Below are positions 1-8,011 of a stretch of DNA of 38,192 nt, in pieces. The stretch comes from Nitrospirota bacterium (GTDB lineage Bacteria; Nitrospirota; Thermodesulfovibrionia; Thermodesulfovibrionales; Dissulfurispiraceae): positions 1 to 38,192 of the forward strand of contig JAJZPZ010000014.1 in the NCBI GenBank assembly GCA_021847795.1, given 5' to 3'. Within the stretch, counting starts at the first letter, position 1. Each line of letters starts with the position of its first letter. The translations under genes were made by a program, and so were the position numbers. Below the pieces are notes generated by a model. It had not been told where the DNA came from. It made no database searches and saw only the letters and a program-made list of their open reading frames with translations.

Positions 1-35
1 GATCTTATCGGAATAATGCTGAACTCTGCAAGCAT
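1..35 (-). CDS. Partial: probable MTH1187/YqgV-family thiamine-binding protein (N-terminus only)
   Basis: Eleven codons run off the left edge on the minus strand and read MLAEFSIIPIR. A perfect AGGAGG lies five bases upstream of the ATG (plus-strand 41-46), so this is very likely a true start. The N-terminus resembles the small MTH1187/YqgV family (DUF77), which begins with a similar M-x-AEFS-hydrophobic-P strand and is reported to bind thiamine. With so few residues the family assignment is tentative; the gene start itself is well supported. Confidence 0.5.
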   Translation of the reverse strand, partial: MLAEFSIIPIR

Positions 36-125
36 GTGCGCCTCCTGAGCAGTATTTCACTCCCTCTTAAATTATATCCGATACGGCAGGCAACCGCATT
101 GGGAAGGCAGCAAAGGTGTCTGCTC

Positions 126-159
126 CAAAAATAAAGAGGCGGCCGGAAGCCGCCTCTTT
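126..159 (-). terminator. Rho-independent terminator of the HU gene
   Basis: An 11-bp perfect GC-rich stem (133-143 paired with 149-159, five-base loop) is followed on the minus strand by A then five T. It lies about 20 bases beyond the HU stop codon, so it most likely ends that transcript. Confidence 0.85.
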
Positions 160-180
160 ACCAGGGAAAATAGGAATTCT

Positions 181-453
181 TTATTTTACTGCGTCTTTAA
201 ATGTCTTGCCTGATGTGAACTTAGGAATCTTTGTAGCGGGAATCTTGATTTCAGCACCGGTTCTCGGGTTGCGGCCTTTTCTTGCTTTTCTCTTGGACAC
301 TGAGAAGGTACCAAATCCAACGAGAGTGACTTTCTGTCCTTTTTTCAGTGAAGCCTTTACTGCGTCAAGTGTTGCATCAAGTGCCTTTCCTGCATCGCTC
401 TTCGAGAGCCCGGCGCCTGATGCAATCTTATCGATAAGTTCTGCCTTTGTCAT
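181..453 (-). CDS. hup: HU family DNA-binding protein
   Basis: Small basic histone-like protein that binds and bends DNA as a dimer and compacts the nucleoid. The 90-residue product has the usual HU length and order: N-terminal helices ([11 protein letters not shown]), the conserved [11 protein letters not shown] strand at about residues 42-52, then the beta-arm with R-NP-TG (residues 60-66) and IPATKIPKF leading into the closing helix. A purine-rich AAAGGGGGG Shine-Dalgarno lies upstream of the ATG. The gene has its own strong sigma-70 promoter and its own terminator, so it appears monocistronic. Whether it acts as HU or IHF cannot be told from sequence, though a single self-contained gene fits HU. 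Confidence 0.95.
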   Translation of the reverse strand: MTKAELIDKIASGAGLSKSDAGKALDATLDAVKASLKKGQKVTLVGFGTFSVSKRKARKGRNPRTGAEIKIPATKIPKFTSGKTFKDAVK

Positions 454-517
454 GTTCTCATTCCCCCCTTTCTTTTATTGGTTTATAGAAAAAATTGCGG
501 TAAAAGTTTTGGTATAC

Positions 518-546
518 ACAATAACAATATGGGGCTTATTTGTCAA
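518..546 (-). promoter_or_regulatory. Sigma-70 promoter of the HU gene
   Basis: On the minus strand a perfect -35 hexamer TTGACA (541-546) is followed after 17 bases by TATTGT (518-523). It points at the HU gene about 65 bases away. The spacing is optimal and the -10 matches consensus at four of six positions. Confidence 0.7.
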
Positions 547-660
547 GGGGGAAAGGGCGTTTGCACGGCGTTTGCCGCGTTGTGGCGTGTGCACACGGCG
601 CTGATAAATAAAATAAAGGGCTTTAACTGCGGGGCGGCGACGTCGTGCGTTCTGCGGCTT

Positions 661-2508
661 TTAATGCGCTTCCGCCCAGTTTTTGCCCCATCCGATATCA
701 ACCTTGAGCGGTACGGAAAGGGTAAGGGCGTTCTCCATTTCCTGCCGTATGAGCGCTTTCATTTTTTCGAGTTCGCCTTCCGGTGTTTCGAAAAGCAGTT
801 CATCGTGTATCTGCAGTACCATTCTTGATTCGCACCTTTGCTCCTTGAGCTTTCTCCAGGTGTTGATCATTGCTGTCTTTATCAGATCGGCTGCAGTCCC
901 CTGGATGGGGGTATTGATCGCCAGCCTCTCTGCCTGGAGCCGCGCATTGGCGTTGCTGCTGTTGATTTCAGGGATCGGCCTCTTCCTGCCCAGCATTGTA
1001 GAGACATGGCCCAGGGCCTTTGCAGTTTTGACGGTATCGGCAATATAGTCCCTTACGCCGCTGTACTTGTGGAAATACTGATCAATATACGCGCCGGCCT
1101 CTTTCGGGGAAATGTTCAGGGCCTCAGAGAGCCCGTAGGGACTCATGCCGTACGCAATGCCGAAATTGACAACCTTTGCGACCCGCCGCATGTCCGCCGT
1201 CACCGCCTCTCCGGAGACCCCGAAAAGATCAGCTGCCGTTTTCGTATGGATGTCGATGCCCTTCCTGAAGGCATCGATCAGGCCCGCATCCCCGCTGATA
1301 TGCGCCAGGATGCGCAGCTCTATCTGGGAATAGTCGGCTGAGATGAGCATGTTGCCCTTATCTGCAATGAAGCCTTCTCTGATCCGGGTCCCCCACTGCC
1401 CGCGCACCGGGATGTTCTGGAGGTTGGGGTCGCTGCTGCTGAGCCTTCCCGTTGACGTGACGGTCTGGTTGAACGACGTGTGTATCCTGCCGGTCCTTTC
1501 ATGAATGAGCTTCGGCAGGGTGTCTGCATAGGTGGTCTTGAGTTTGTGCAGTGTCCTGTAGTTGAGTATCTCCCGGGGAAGCTCATGGACCTTTGCCAGT
1601 TCCTCGAGCACGTCTACTCCCGTTGAATACCCTGTCTTTGTTTTCCTCAGCGGCTTCAGGCCGAGACTGTCGAAGAGGACCTTGCAGAGCTGCTTCGGCG
1701 AGTTGATATTGAAGACCTCCCCTGCTATGCGGTAAATGCCGGCCTGCAATATCTCCATCTCCCTGTCCAGCTCTTTTGACAGGTCCTCTATCTTTTCCTT
1801 ATCTATTTTCACCCCCGCCTCTTCCATGTCCGCGAGGACATAAATCAGGGGCATCTCCAGGTCGAAGTACAGTCGCTCGAGCCCTTCCTGTTTCAGGGCA
1901 TCGAAAAGTATGTCTTTCAACTCCATGGCCAGCTCCGCGTCTTCGGCCGCATACAGGGTGGCCTCGTCTACCGGCGCCTCGGCGAAGGAGGCGCGCTTGC
2001 CGAGGACATCGGTAAAGGGTTTCTTTTTATGTGACAGGTACTCGACGCCCACATCCTCAAGACTGTGCCCCGGCTTATTGGGGTTCAGCAGGTATGATGC
2101 GAGCATGGTGTCGTAGAGAGGACCGTTTACGCGTATGCCTTCCTGCCGCAGGATAAGGATATCGTACTTCAGGTTGTGCCCAATCTTTGGAATGGCCGCA
2201 TCCTCAAGGACAGGTCTTAAAATGTTCGGGGCCTTGTGAACGTTCGGCCCGCTGGTGTGCCTGATGGGTACGTAGTAAGCCCTGCCTTTCTCCCTGCACA
2301 GGGAGATGCCGACCACTGAGGCTGAAAGAGGGTCCCGGCCGGTGGATTCCACATCAAAGGCGAGTTCCGATAAGGGTCCTGTATGAGCGATGGGCTGTGC
2401 GCTCACCTTATCAGGGCTTTGCACAGCCTTGCCTCCGGGCGGCTGCTGCGGGGTCCTTTCCGGCCCGGAGTTGTCCTCAAACAGCGAGTATTGCTTTGTC
2501 TTTTTCAT
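661..2508 (-). CDS. polA: DNA polymerase I, 3'-5' exonuclease and polymerase part (Klenow-like), separate reading frame
   Basis: Family A DNA polymerase lacking the 5' nuclease, which is encoded by the gene just upstream. The proofreading domain (about residues 45-210) keeps all DEDDy residues: FDVES, GHNLKYD, and Tyr plus Asp in YAAEDAEL. The polymerase domain has motif A (DYSQIELRILAH), motif B/O-helix (RRVAKVVNFGIAYG) and motif C (QIHDELLFE), so both activities should be intact. The first ~45 residues are a polar, proline-rich linker absent from a standard Klenow fragment. They include QYSLF at residues 6-10, a sliding-clamp-binding-like motif. The ATG lies eight bases after the nuclease stop, in a different frame, and without a clear Shine-Dalgarno. 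Together the two frames give about 926 residues, the length of one normal PolI. Confidence 0.93.
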   Translation of the reverse strand: MKKTKQYSLFEDNSGPERTPQQPPGGKAVQSPDKVSAQPIAHTGPLSELAFDVESTGRDPLSASVVGISLCREKGRAYYVPIRHTSGPNVHKAPNILRPVLEDAAIPKIGHNLKYDILILRQEGIRVNGPLYDTMLASYLLNPNKPGHSLEDVGVEYLSHKKKPFTDVLGKRASFAEAPVDEATLYAAEDAELAMELKDILFDALKQEGLERLYFDLEMPLIYVLADMEEAGVKIDKEKIEDLSKELDREMEILQAGIYRIAGEVFNINSPKQLCKVLFDSLGLKPLRKTKTGYSTGVDVLEELAKVHELPREILNYRTLHKLKTTYADTLPKLIHERTGRIHTSFNQTVTSTGRLSSSDPNLQNIPVRGQWGTRIREGFIADKGNMLISADYSQIELRILAHISGDAGLIDAFRKGIDIHTKTAADLFGVSGEAVTADMRRVAKVVNFGIAYGMSPYGLSEALNISPKEAGAYIDQYFHKYSGVRDYIADTVKTAKALGHVSTMLGRKRPIPEINSSNANARLQAERLAINTPIQGTAADLIKTAMINTWRKLKEQRCESRMVLQIHDELLFETPEGELEKMKALIRQEMENALTLSVPLKVDIGWGKNWAEAH

Positions 2509-2516
2509 AAGGTAAG

Positions 2517-3452
2517 TTAATGCCCTTTTGTCCCGGTTTTTCCCAGGAGTTCGAGGAGTTCGCCTTCGCTCGTTATGGTTCGGTACTCACCCCGTGGCGT
2601 GTATCCTTCGGCAGGGACCAGTTTTACCAGGCTCTTGAACTCAAATTCCGTAAAGAGTTTGAGAAGTTCCGGCCAGTTCGGCTCCCTCACAACGAGATCC
2701 CTGATGTCCAGGTCAACCGGGAGGGTTGAATCAATTGCCGCGAGGGTTTTGCTCAGCTTTATATTTTCCATGCTTTCAAGGATCATATTCCTGAAACGTT
2801 CGTTCTCTATTTTTTCCGGATGTTCCAGGAGTTCATCAAGGCTGCCTGCTTTGAGGAGGAGTTCCCTGGCCCGCTTCTCCCCGATGCCCTTTGCCCCCGG
2901 GATATTGTCTGCAGAGTCGCCGGTGAGCGCCATGATTTCGGACATCCTTGCAGGGGGTATCCCGAACCGTTCTCTCACATACTGCTCATCAATGATCGAA
3001 TCCTTCATAGGGTCGTATATCTTTATGCTGCTGCTTACTGCCTGCATCATGTCCTTGTCGCCGGTCACGATATAAACCGCTGACCCCTGGTCCGCTGCTT
3101 TTTTTGCGAGAGTGCATATGATATCATCAGCCTCGTGCCCCGGCATTTCGAACATCGGAACATTGAAGGCCCCTATGACTTCCTTTATCCGGGGCACCTG
3201 CAGCTTCAGGGCATCGGGCATCTCGGGCCTGTGGGCCTTGTAGGCCTCGTACATCCGGTGCCTTTCCGTAGGGACCGGGGAATCAAAGACAATTGCCAGG
3301 GCATCGGGCTTTTTCTCCCTGACGATCTTGAGCAGCATGGTGGTAAACCCGTAGATGGCGTTGGTGGGAAAGCCTTTTGAATTGCTCAGCTCACGGATTG
3401 CGTGAAACGCCCGGTAAAAGTAGGAGTTCCCGTCTATCAGATAAAGGACCAT
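2517..3452 (-). CDS. polA: DNA polymerase I 5'-3' exonuclease (flap nuclease) part, separate reading frame
   Basis: Structure-specific 5' nuclease that removes RNA primers and flaps. The 311-residue product starts MVLYLIDGNSYFYRAFHA, the family's first metal-binding segment, and continues with FDSPVPTERHRMYEAYKAHRP (shown here only by its R-x(2)-YEAYKAHR core), the acidic cluster EADDIICTLA, VTGDKDMMQ, and the helix-hairpin-helix GDSADNIPGAKGIGEKRA. All expected acidic residues appear present. Its last ~20 residues (YRTITSEGELLELL) resemble the first strand and helix of the PolI proofreading domain, so the break lies inside that domain rather than at a clean linker. It stops eight bases before the polymerase gene. 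A slippery heptamer lies in frame about 20 bases before the stop. Confidence 0.93.
   Translation of the reverse strand: MVLYLIDGNSYFYRAFHAIRELSNSKGFPTNAIYGFTTMLLKIVREKKPDALAIVFDSPVPTERHRMYEAYKAHRPEMPDALKLQVPRIKEVIGAFNVPMFEMPGHEADDIICTLAKKAADQGSAVYIVTGDKDMMQAVSSSIKIYDPMKDSIIDEQYVRERFGIPPARMSEIMALTGDSADNIPGAKGIGEKRARELLLKAGSLDELLEHPEKIENERFRNMILESMENIKLSKTLAAIDSTLPVDLDIRDLVVREPNWPELLKLFTEFEFKSLVKLVPAEGYTPRGEYRTITSEGELLELLGKTGTKGH
2538..2544 (-). other. Candidate -1 slippery heptamer joining the two polA frames
   Basis: On the minus strand, in frame with the 5'-nuclease gene, the sequence reads G_GGA_AAA followed by another A, matching the X_XXY_YYZ rule for -1 slippage. A -1 shift here enters the polymerase frame, which stays open for ten codons up to its ATG, and would yield a fused PolI of about 930 residues. 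I did not identify a clear downstream pseudoknot. A one-base deletion in the five-A run, biological or technical, explains the arrangement equally well. Confidence 0.4.
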
Positions 3453-3457
3453 ATTCT

Positions 3458-3466
3458 ATTATATCA
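3458..3466 (-). promoter_or_regulatory. Extended -10 promoter of polA, nearly at the start codon
   Basis: The minus strand reads TGATATAAT: a perfect TATAAT (3458-3463) with the TG-n extension. No good -35 is visible. Only five bases separate the hexamer from the ATG of the 5'-nuclease gene and no Shine-Dalgarno lies between them, so transcription may begin at or next to the start codon. Confidence 0.45.
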
Positions 3467-3484
3467 AATTGCTCTCGCTCTAAA

Positions 3485-3513
3485 TTGCGCAAAGATTGCG
3501 AATATGTTAATAT
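3485..3513 (+). promoter_or_regulatory. Possible sigma-70 promoter for the ROK kinase gene
   Basis: TTGCGC (3485-3490), 17 bases, then TAATAT (3508-3513), in an AT-rich patch of the divergent intergenic region. It would leave a leader of about 140 bases before the kinase start. Confidence 0.35.
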
Positions 3514-3660
3514 ATTTTTTAATCTGAACAGGTAATGTTCCTCATGGTGAAAATCCTTTAACTCTCGGAATTTTAAAGGTGAACGGGCCTTGAGGCGCAA
3601 AGGCCTTCCAAAGCCTTGAAGCGAAAGAACAATGCAAGAAAATTTCTACAGAGAGAGTCC

Positions 3661-4596
3661 ATGGCAAAAAAATATGTCGTAGGGGTGGATATCGGCGGTA
3701 CCAATATAAGGACGGCCCTGATCGGCCTTGACGGGGTCATTGTATCCAAGGCAAAGAATTCCACGGGGAAAGATCCTCTTGCGGTACTGAACAAACATCT
3801 GGACACGATCTATGCCCCGCATGCCAAAGAGGTCTGCGGTATCGGCATGGCCGTTGCAGGGCTTATCGACAGGGAGAACGGCGTAGTTATGAAATCGCCG
3901 AATATCCCGAAGCTCAACGGGGTGAACCTGAAGGCGGAGATAAATAAACGGTACAAGGTGTGTGTTGCCGTTGAAAACGATGCAAATGCCGCAGCCTGCG
4001 GGGAGAAATTTGCAGGCGCCGGAAAAGATATCGGAAACTTTGTGATGCTGACCCTGGGCACAGGGATAGGCGGGGGTGTCATTGTGGAGAACAGGCTTCT
4101 CCCGGTGGCTGCGGAGGTCGGGCATATGAGCATCAATGCCGACGGTCCCCAGTGCCCGTGCGGCAATGTAGGCTGCCTTGAGCTGTACGCCTCGGCCACT
4201 GCCATTATCGGGGGCGCTGTTGCGGAGATGGAGAAAGGGAAAAGCAGTATTCTCAAAGATTCCTATAACGGGAATTTCTATAAGATCACGGCAGAGGACA
4301 TCTACAAGGCGGCCCTTGAGGGAGACTCTCTTGCCAGGGCCGTCCTGAGAGACGGCGGAAAGAGCCTGGGCGTGGGCATTGCGAGTATTATCAACATATT
4401 CAGTCCCGATGCCGTTATCCTTACCGGCGGCCTTATCGGGGCCTGGAACATTTATATCGAAGCTGCAATAACTGAGGCGTCCAAGAGGGCGCTGAAAGAG
4501 CTTTACAATAACGTAAATATTATTCCTTCCTCTCTGGGTGATGATGCCGGGATCGTCGGCGCAGCAAACCTCATATTCGAAAAATGCAAAAGCTAG
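3661..4596 (+). CDS. ROK family sugar kinase (probable glucokinase)
   Basis: ATP-dependent hexose kinase of the ROK family, probably phosphorylating glucose for glycolysis. The 311-residue product has the phosphate-1 motif VDIGGTNIR (residues 8-16), the sugar-binding/catalytic ENDANAAACGE, the GTGIGGGVIV phosphate-2 loop, and the ROK zinc signature GH-x(8)-CPCGNVGCLE, whose His and Cys residues bind structural zinc. The ATG at 3661 is preferred over one 45 bases upstream because the ROK domain begins directly after it and a purine-rich AGAGAGAG lies just upstream. Glucokinase is the commonest role for a stand-alone ROK protein without a helix-turn-helix; specificity for N-acetylmannosamine, fructose or another sugar cannot be excluded. 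Confidence 0.9.
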   Translation: MAKKYVVGVDIGGTNIRTALIGLDGVIVSKAKNSTGKDPLAVLNKHLDTIYAPHAKEVCGIGMAVAGLIDRENGVVMKSPNIPKLNGVNLKAEINKRYKVCVAVENDANAAACGEKFAGAGKDIGNFVMLTLGTGIGGGVIVENRLLPVAAEVGHMSINADGPQCPCGNVGCLELYASATAIIGGAVAEMEKGKSSILKDSYNGNFYKITAEDIYKAALEGDSLARAVLRDGGKSLGVGIASIINIFSPDAVILTGGLIGAWNIYIEAAITEASKRALKELYNNVNIIPSSLGDDAGIVGAANLIFEKCKS

Positions 4597-4599
4597 CGG

Positions 4600-4690
4600 C
4601 AGGCAACAGGCTGTGGACAATAGGGAACAGGTAATGCAATATTCGTTTCAGCTTCTTACCTATCGCCTTTTGCCTATCGCCTTTTGCCTG
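4600..4690. repeat. Imperfect long inverted repeat with tandem-unit arms
   Basis: The left arm (4600-4636) and right arm (4655-4690) are imperfectly complementary over about 36 bases. The right arm contains a 14-base unit, CCTATCGCCTTTTG, twice in tandem. The element fills the whole gap between the ROK kinase and lepA and ends 11 bases before the lepA ATG. It may act as a transcript-stabilising or attenuating hairpin; function unknown. Confidence 0.7.
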
Positions 4691-4701
4691 TATTCCTGAT
4701 T

Positions 4702-6492
4702 ATGGCCGGAAATATAAGAAACTTCTCGATAATAGCCCATATCGACCACGGGAAATCCACACTTGCAGACAGGTTGCTTGAGTATACAGGGGCGCTGAGT
4801 TCAAGAGAGATGATGGCCCAGGTCCTTGATTCCATGGACCTGGAGAGGGAGAGGGGCATCACGATCAAGGCCCACGCCGTAAGATTGAACTACAAAGCCG
4901 ATGACGGCGAGACCTATATCCTCAACCTGGTAGATACGCCCGGACACGTGGACTTTTCCTATGAGGTTTCAAGGAGCCTTGCTTCATGCGAGGGCAGCCT
5001 CCTGGTGGTTGACGCCACCCAGGGCGTGGAGGCCCAGACCCTGGCCAATACCTATCTCGCCATAGAGCACGATCATGAGATTATTCCCGTTATCAATAAA
5101 ATAGACCTGCCCGGCGCAGAGCCCGAAAAAGTAAAAGAACAGATAGAGGATGCCCTGGGAATAGACTGCTCGGAGGCCGTTCTGGCGAGCGCGAAAGAAG
5201 GGATCGGCACGAAGGAGATACTGGAAGCGATTGTCAGGAAGATAAAACCTCCGAAAGGGGACGCCGGCAAGCCGCTGAAGGGTCTGATATTTGATTCATG
5301 GTTTGACAATTACCAGGGGGTCGTTGTCCTTGTCAGGGTGTTCGATGGAGTTGTAAGGCCCGGGATGAAAATAAAGCTTATGGCCATGAACAAGGAGTAT
5401 GAGGTCGTGAAGGTCGGCGTTTTTACCCCCAAGATGGAGGATGTTGCCCGGCTTTCGGCAGGCGAGGCCGGATATGTGATCGCCGGGATCAAGACTGTCA
5501 GCGATACGAAAATCGGCGACACCATCACCGATACCAAGAACCCGGCGGATACGCCGCTCCCGGGGTATAAGGAAATCAAGCCCATGGTTTTCTGCGGCCT
5601 CTACCCTGTTGAGACCCACCAGTATGAGGAGTTGAAGGTGGCCCTGGAGAAACTCAGGCTGAACGACGCGTCTTTCAGCTATGAACCGGAGACTTCGTCG
5701 GCCCTCGGCTTCGGGTTCAGGTGCGGATTCCTCGGGCTGCTCCATATGGAGATCATCAAGGAAAGGCTTGAGAGGGAGTTCGAACTCTCCCTGATAAGCA
5801 CTGCTCCCACGGTTATTTACCGGATAACGGATACGGCAGGAAAAGAAGTCTACATCGATAACCCGAGCAGCATGCCCGAGAAAGCTCTCAAGATAGAAGA
5901 GCCCTATGTAAAAGTGACGATTTTCGTGCCACAGACCTATGTCGGCCCGATACTCGAGCTGTGCCAGGAGAAGCGGGGCACGCAGAGTAATTTCAGCTAT
6001 ATAAGCAAGGACCGGATCGTTGTTACCTATGAACTGCCGCTGAATGAGATATTATGGGATTTTTACGATAAGCTGAAATCCGTATCAAGGGGCTATGCTT
6101 CCATGGATTACGAATTCATGGGGTACAAGGAATCGGACCTTGTCAAGCTGGACATACTCCTCAACGGAGATTCGGTTGATGCGCTTTCCTTGATTGTGCA
6201 TAAGGACAAGGCTTATTATAAGGGAAGGCAGATTGCGGAAAAACTCAGGCAGATCATACCGAGGCAGCTTTACGAGATCGCCATCCAGGCTGCGATAGGC
6301 GGAAAGATAATCGCCAGGGAAAGCATCAAGGCCATGAGGAAGAACGTCCTTGCGAAGTGCTACGGGGGAGATATAACAAGAAAAAGGAAACTTCTCGAAA
6401 AGCAGAAGGAAGGCAAAAAAAGGATGAAGCAGATCGGAAGGGTGGAGATCCCCCAGGAGGCCTTCCTCTCGGTCTTGAAGGTGGATGAATAA
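4702..6492 (+). CDS. lepA: Elongation factor 4 (LepA), ribosomal back-translocase GTPase
   Basis: Translational GTPase that binds ribosomes and affects back-translocation and initiation. The product is 596 residues (E. coli LepA has 599). It opens with [20 protein letters not shown], containing the G1 loop, followed by switch I with RERGITIK, G3 DTPGH and G4 NKIDLPG. The C-terminal LepA-specific domain is recognisable from [11 protein letters not shown] and [19 protein letters not shown]. The ATG at 4702 fits the family start; an upstream in-frame TTG at 4684 lies inside the hairpin repeat and is unlikely. There is no clear Shine-Dalgarno. LepA directly upstream of signal peptidase I (lepB) is the conserved bacterial order. 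Confidence 0.96.
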   Translation: MAGNIRNFSIIAHIDHGKSTLADRLLEYTGALSSREMMAQVLDSMDLERERGITIKAHAVRLNYKADDGETYILNLVDTPGHVDFSYEVSRSLASCEGSLLVVDATQGVEAQTLANTYLAIEHDHEIIPVINKIDLPGAEPEKVKEQIEDALGIDCSEAVLASAKEGIGTKEILEAIVRKIKPPKGDAGKPLKGLIFDSWFDNYQGVVVLVRVFDGVVRPGMKIKLMAMNKEYEVVKVGVFTPKMEDVARLSAGEAGYVIAGIKTVSDTKIGDTITDTKNPADTPLPGYKEIKPMVFCGLYPVETHQYEELKVALEKLRLNDASFSYEPETSSALGFGFRCGFLGLLHMEIIKERLEREFELSLISTAPTVIYRITDTAGKEVYIDNPSSMPEKALKIEEPYVKVTIFVPQTYVGPILELCQEKRGTQSNFSYISKDRIVVTYELPLNEILWDFYDKLKSVSRGYASMDYEFMGYKESDLVKLDILLNGDSVDALSLIVHKDKAYYKGRQIAEKLRQIIPRQLYEIAIQAAIGGKIIARESIKAMRKNVLAKCYGGDITRKRKLLEKQKEGKKRMKQIGRVEIPQEAFLSVLKVDE

Positions 6493-6506
6493 ATGGTGAG
6501 GCAAGC

Positions 6507-6607
6507 ACGAAACTCTAAGCTCTAAATCCTAAACATAAGGAGACACGACAAAGTGTTTGGAGTATTTGAATTTGTTTGGGGCTTAGATATTCGAATTTAG
6601 AATTTGT
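6507..6607. repeat. AT-rich imperfect inverted repeat between lepA and lepB
   Basis: The left side (6507-6534) is a run of related units such as CTCTAAGC and CTCTAAATCC. The right side (6553-6607) carries their rough complements, including GTTTGG twice and GCTTAGA, which pairs with TCTAAGC at 6514-6520. It is the same design as the other gap hairpins but a different sequence family. Confidence 0.55.
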
Positions 6608-6626
6608 CTTTTAAGAGGGGAGATGA

Positions 6627-7241
6627 ATGAAGCAGGAAAGTCAGAATAAAATATGGGAGTACATAAAGGCAATAGGCACGGCACTTGTACTTGCCCTTGT
6701 GATCAGGGCATACATTGTGCAGGCCTTCAAGATACCGTCGGGGTCCATGATCCCTACCTTGCTCATCGGCGATCATATCCTGGTCAATAAGTTTATTTAC
6801 GGCACGAAGATCCCCTTCAGCGACAAGAGGGTCCTTAGCTTAAGGATGCCTGAAAGAGGGGATGTTGTTGTCTTCAAGTACCCGGAAGACCCGAGCAAGG
6901 ACTTTATCAAGAGGGTCGTCGGAGTCGGCGGCGATGTGGTTGAAGAAAAGAACAAGGTGATATTCGTCAACGGGAAGCGCATGAGCGAGCCTTTTGCGCA
7001 GCATACCGACAGTTCCGTGCGCACCGGCACTTTGGAGCCGAGGGACAATTTCGGCCCCTATCTCGTCCCCCGGGGAAAGCTCTTTGTCATGGGTGACAAC
7101 AGGGACCAGAGCTATGACAGCAGGTATTGGGGCTATGTTGATCTGAAAGAACTCAAGGGTAAGGCCTTTATCATATACTGGTCATGGGACAGCATAAAGA
7201 GCTTCCCGAGACTCGGAAGGATCGGGGACCTGATACATTAA
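6627..7241 (+). CDS. lepB: Signal peptidase I
   Basis: Inner-membrane serine protease that cleaves signal peptides from exported proteins. The 204-residue product has one N-terminal membrane anchor (about residues 12-32). Next comes the catalytic PSGSMIPTL, with nucleophile Ser40, then GDHILVNKF, the general-base lysine Lys95 in KRVVGVGGD, and GDNRDQSYDSRYWG near the C-terminus. AGGGGAG ends four bases before the ATG; an out-of-frame ATG four bases upstream is ignored. It follows lepA across a hairpin-bearing gap and is probably co-transcribed with it. Likely clients in this window are the TPR-barrel, FecR-domain and Skp-like proteins, which all have signal peptides. Confidence 0.96.
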   Translation: MKQESQNKIWEYIKAIGTALVLALVIRAYIVQAFKIPSGSMIPTLLIGDHILVNKFIYGTKIPFSDKRVLSLRMPERGDVVVFKYPEDPSKDFIKRVVGVGGDVVEEKNKVIFVNGKRMSEPFAQHTDSSVRTGTLEPRDNFGPYLVPRGKLFVMGDNRDQSYDSRYWGYVDLKELKGKAFIIYWSWDSIKSFPRLGRIGDLIH

Positions 7242-7264
7242 AGGCAGGGATGCCAAGGACAGTT

Positions 7265-7355
7265 ACAAGTAACGAGTAAAAAGTAAAAATAATAGTCCTG
7301 AAGACTCGTTACCCGTTACTTCTCACTTGTCACTGTCTTCAGACTCGTTACTTGT
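7265..7355. repeat. Inverted repeat between lepB and riboflavin synthase
   Basis: The perfect 13-base arms ACAAGTAACGAGT (7265-7277) and ACTCGTTACTTGT (7343-7355) flank a second pair, CTGAAGAC (7298-7305) and GTCTTCAG. AGACTCGTTAC occurs twice directly (7302-7312 and 7341-7351). The unit GTAACGAGT is close to the GTAATGAGT units of the repeats at 8012 and 27852. Confidence 0.7.
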
Positions 7356-7372
7356 TGTTTGTTGCTAATGTT

Positions 7373-8008
7373 ATGTTTACCGGATTGATCATAGAACTCG
7401 GCAAGGTGGTTTCCCTGGAGAGGGGGACCGGGAGCGCCGGACTGTCTGTCAGCGGCAAAGAGGTGATGAAGGACGCTGCCCTTGGGGACAGCATCTCCAT
7501 AAACGGTGTCTGCCTGACCGTGGTGGGCATTGAAGGCGATGCCGCATCCTTTGATGTTTCATATGAAACCCTCCGCAGTACAAACCTCGGGAATCTGAAA
7601 AAAGGCGAGGGAGTGAACCTTGAGCCGTCTCTCAGGCCCAACTCGAAGATGGGAGGGCATTTTGTTACCGGACATATCGACGGCATCGGTAAGATACGGT
7701 CAAAGAGGCCGGAAGGCGCTGCTGTAAGGATCGAGATAGCGGCCCCGGAAGAGGTGTTGAGGTATCTTGTTGAAAAGGGCTCTGTTGCCATAGACGGCAT
7801 AAGCCTTACCGTTGTAGATGTCCTGAAAGACGCCTTCAGCGTGGTGATCATACCGCACACCGCTGCGCTGACAACCATAGGCATCAAAAAAACCGGCGAT
7901 ACGGTAAACCTCGAACCCGATATCCTTGCAAAATACGTGGCAAAGTTCCTGCAGAAGGACAAGGACTCGTCATTGCTTTCAACCCTCAGGAATTCGGGCT
8001 TCATCTAA
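7373..8008 (+). CDS. ribE: Riboflavin synthase, alpha chain
   Basis: Converts two molecules of 6,7-dimethyl-8-ribityllumazine into riboflavin and a pyrimidine, the last step of riboflavin synthesis. The 211-residue product is normal length and has two lumazine-binding repeats. Repeat one starts MFTGLIIELGKV and has SINGVCLTVV; repeat two has GHFVTGHIDGIG and AIDGISLTVVDV. I use the ATG at 7373 because MFTGLI is the invariant family N-terminus; the frame extends further upstream only into the hairpin repeat. No Shine-Dalgarno is visible, so initiation may depend on coupling or on the upstream hairpin. The other riboflavin gene here, ribBA, is 19 kb away and not in the same operon. Confidence 0.95.
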   Translation: MFTGLIIELGKVVSLERGTGSAGLSVSGKEVMKDAALGDSISINGVCLTVVGIEGDAASFDVSYETLRSTNLGNLKKGEGVNLEPSLRPNSKMGGHFVTGHIDGIGKIRSKRPEGAAVRIEIAAPEEVLRYLVEKGSVAIDGISLTVVDVLKDAFSVVIIPHTAALTTIGIKKTGDTVNLEPDILAKYVAKFLQKDKDSSLLSTLRNSGFI

Positions 8009-8011
8009 AGA

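Noticed and set aside
3616-3660. Upstream ATG of the ROK kinase frame
   Set aside because: It would add 15 residues before the conserved N-terminal strand, and the ribosome-site-like purines lie next to the ATG at 3661.
3646-4620. A 324-codon minus-strand frame opposite the ROK kinase
   Set aside because: It is a shadow of a well-supported kinase gene; its composition shows no domain and it has no ribosome site.
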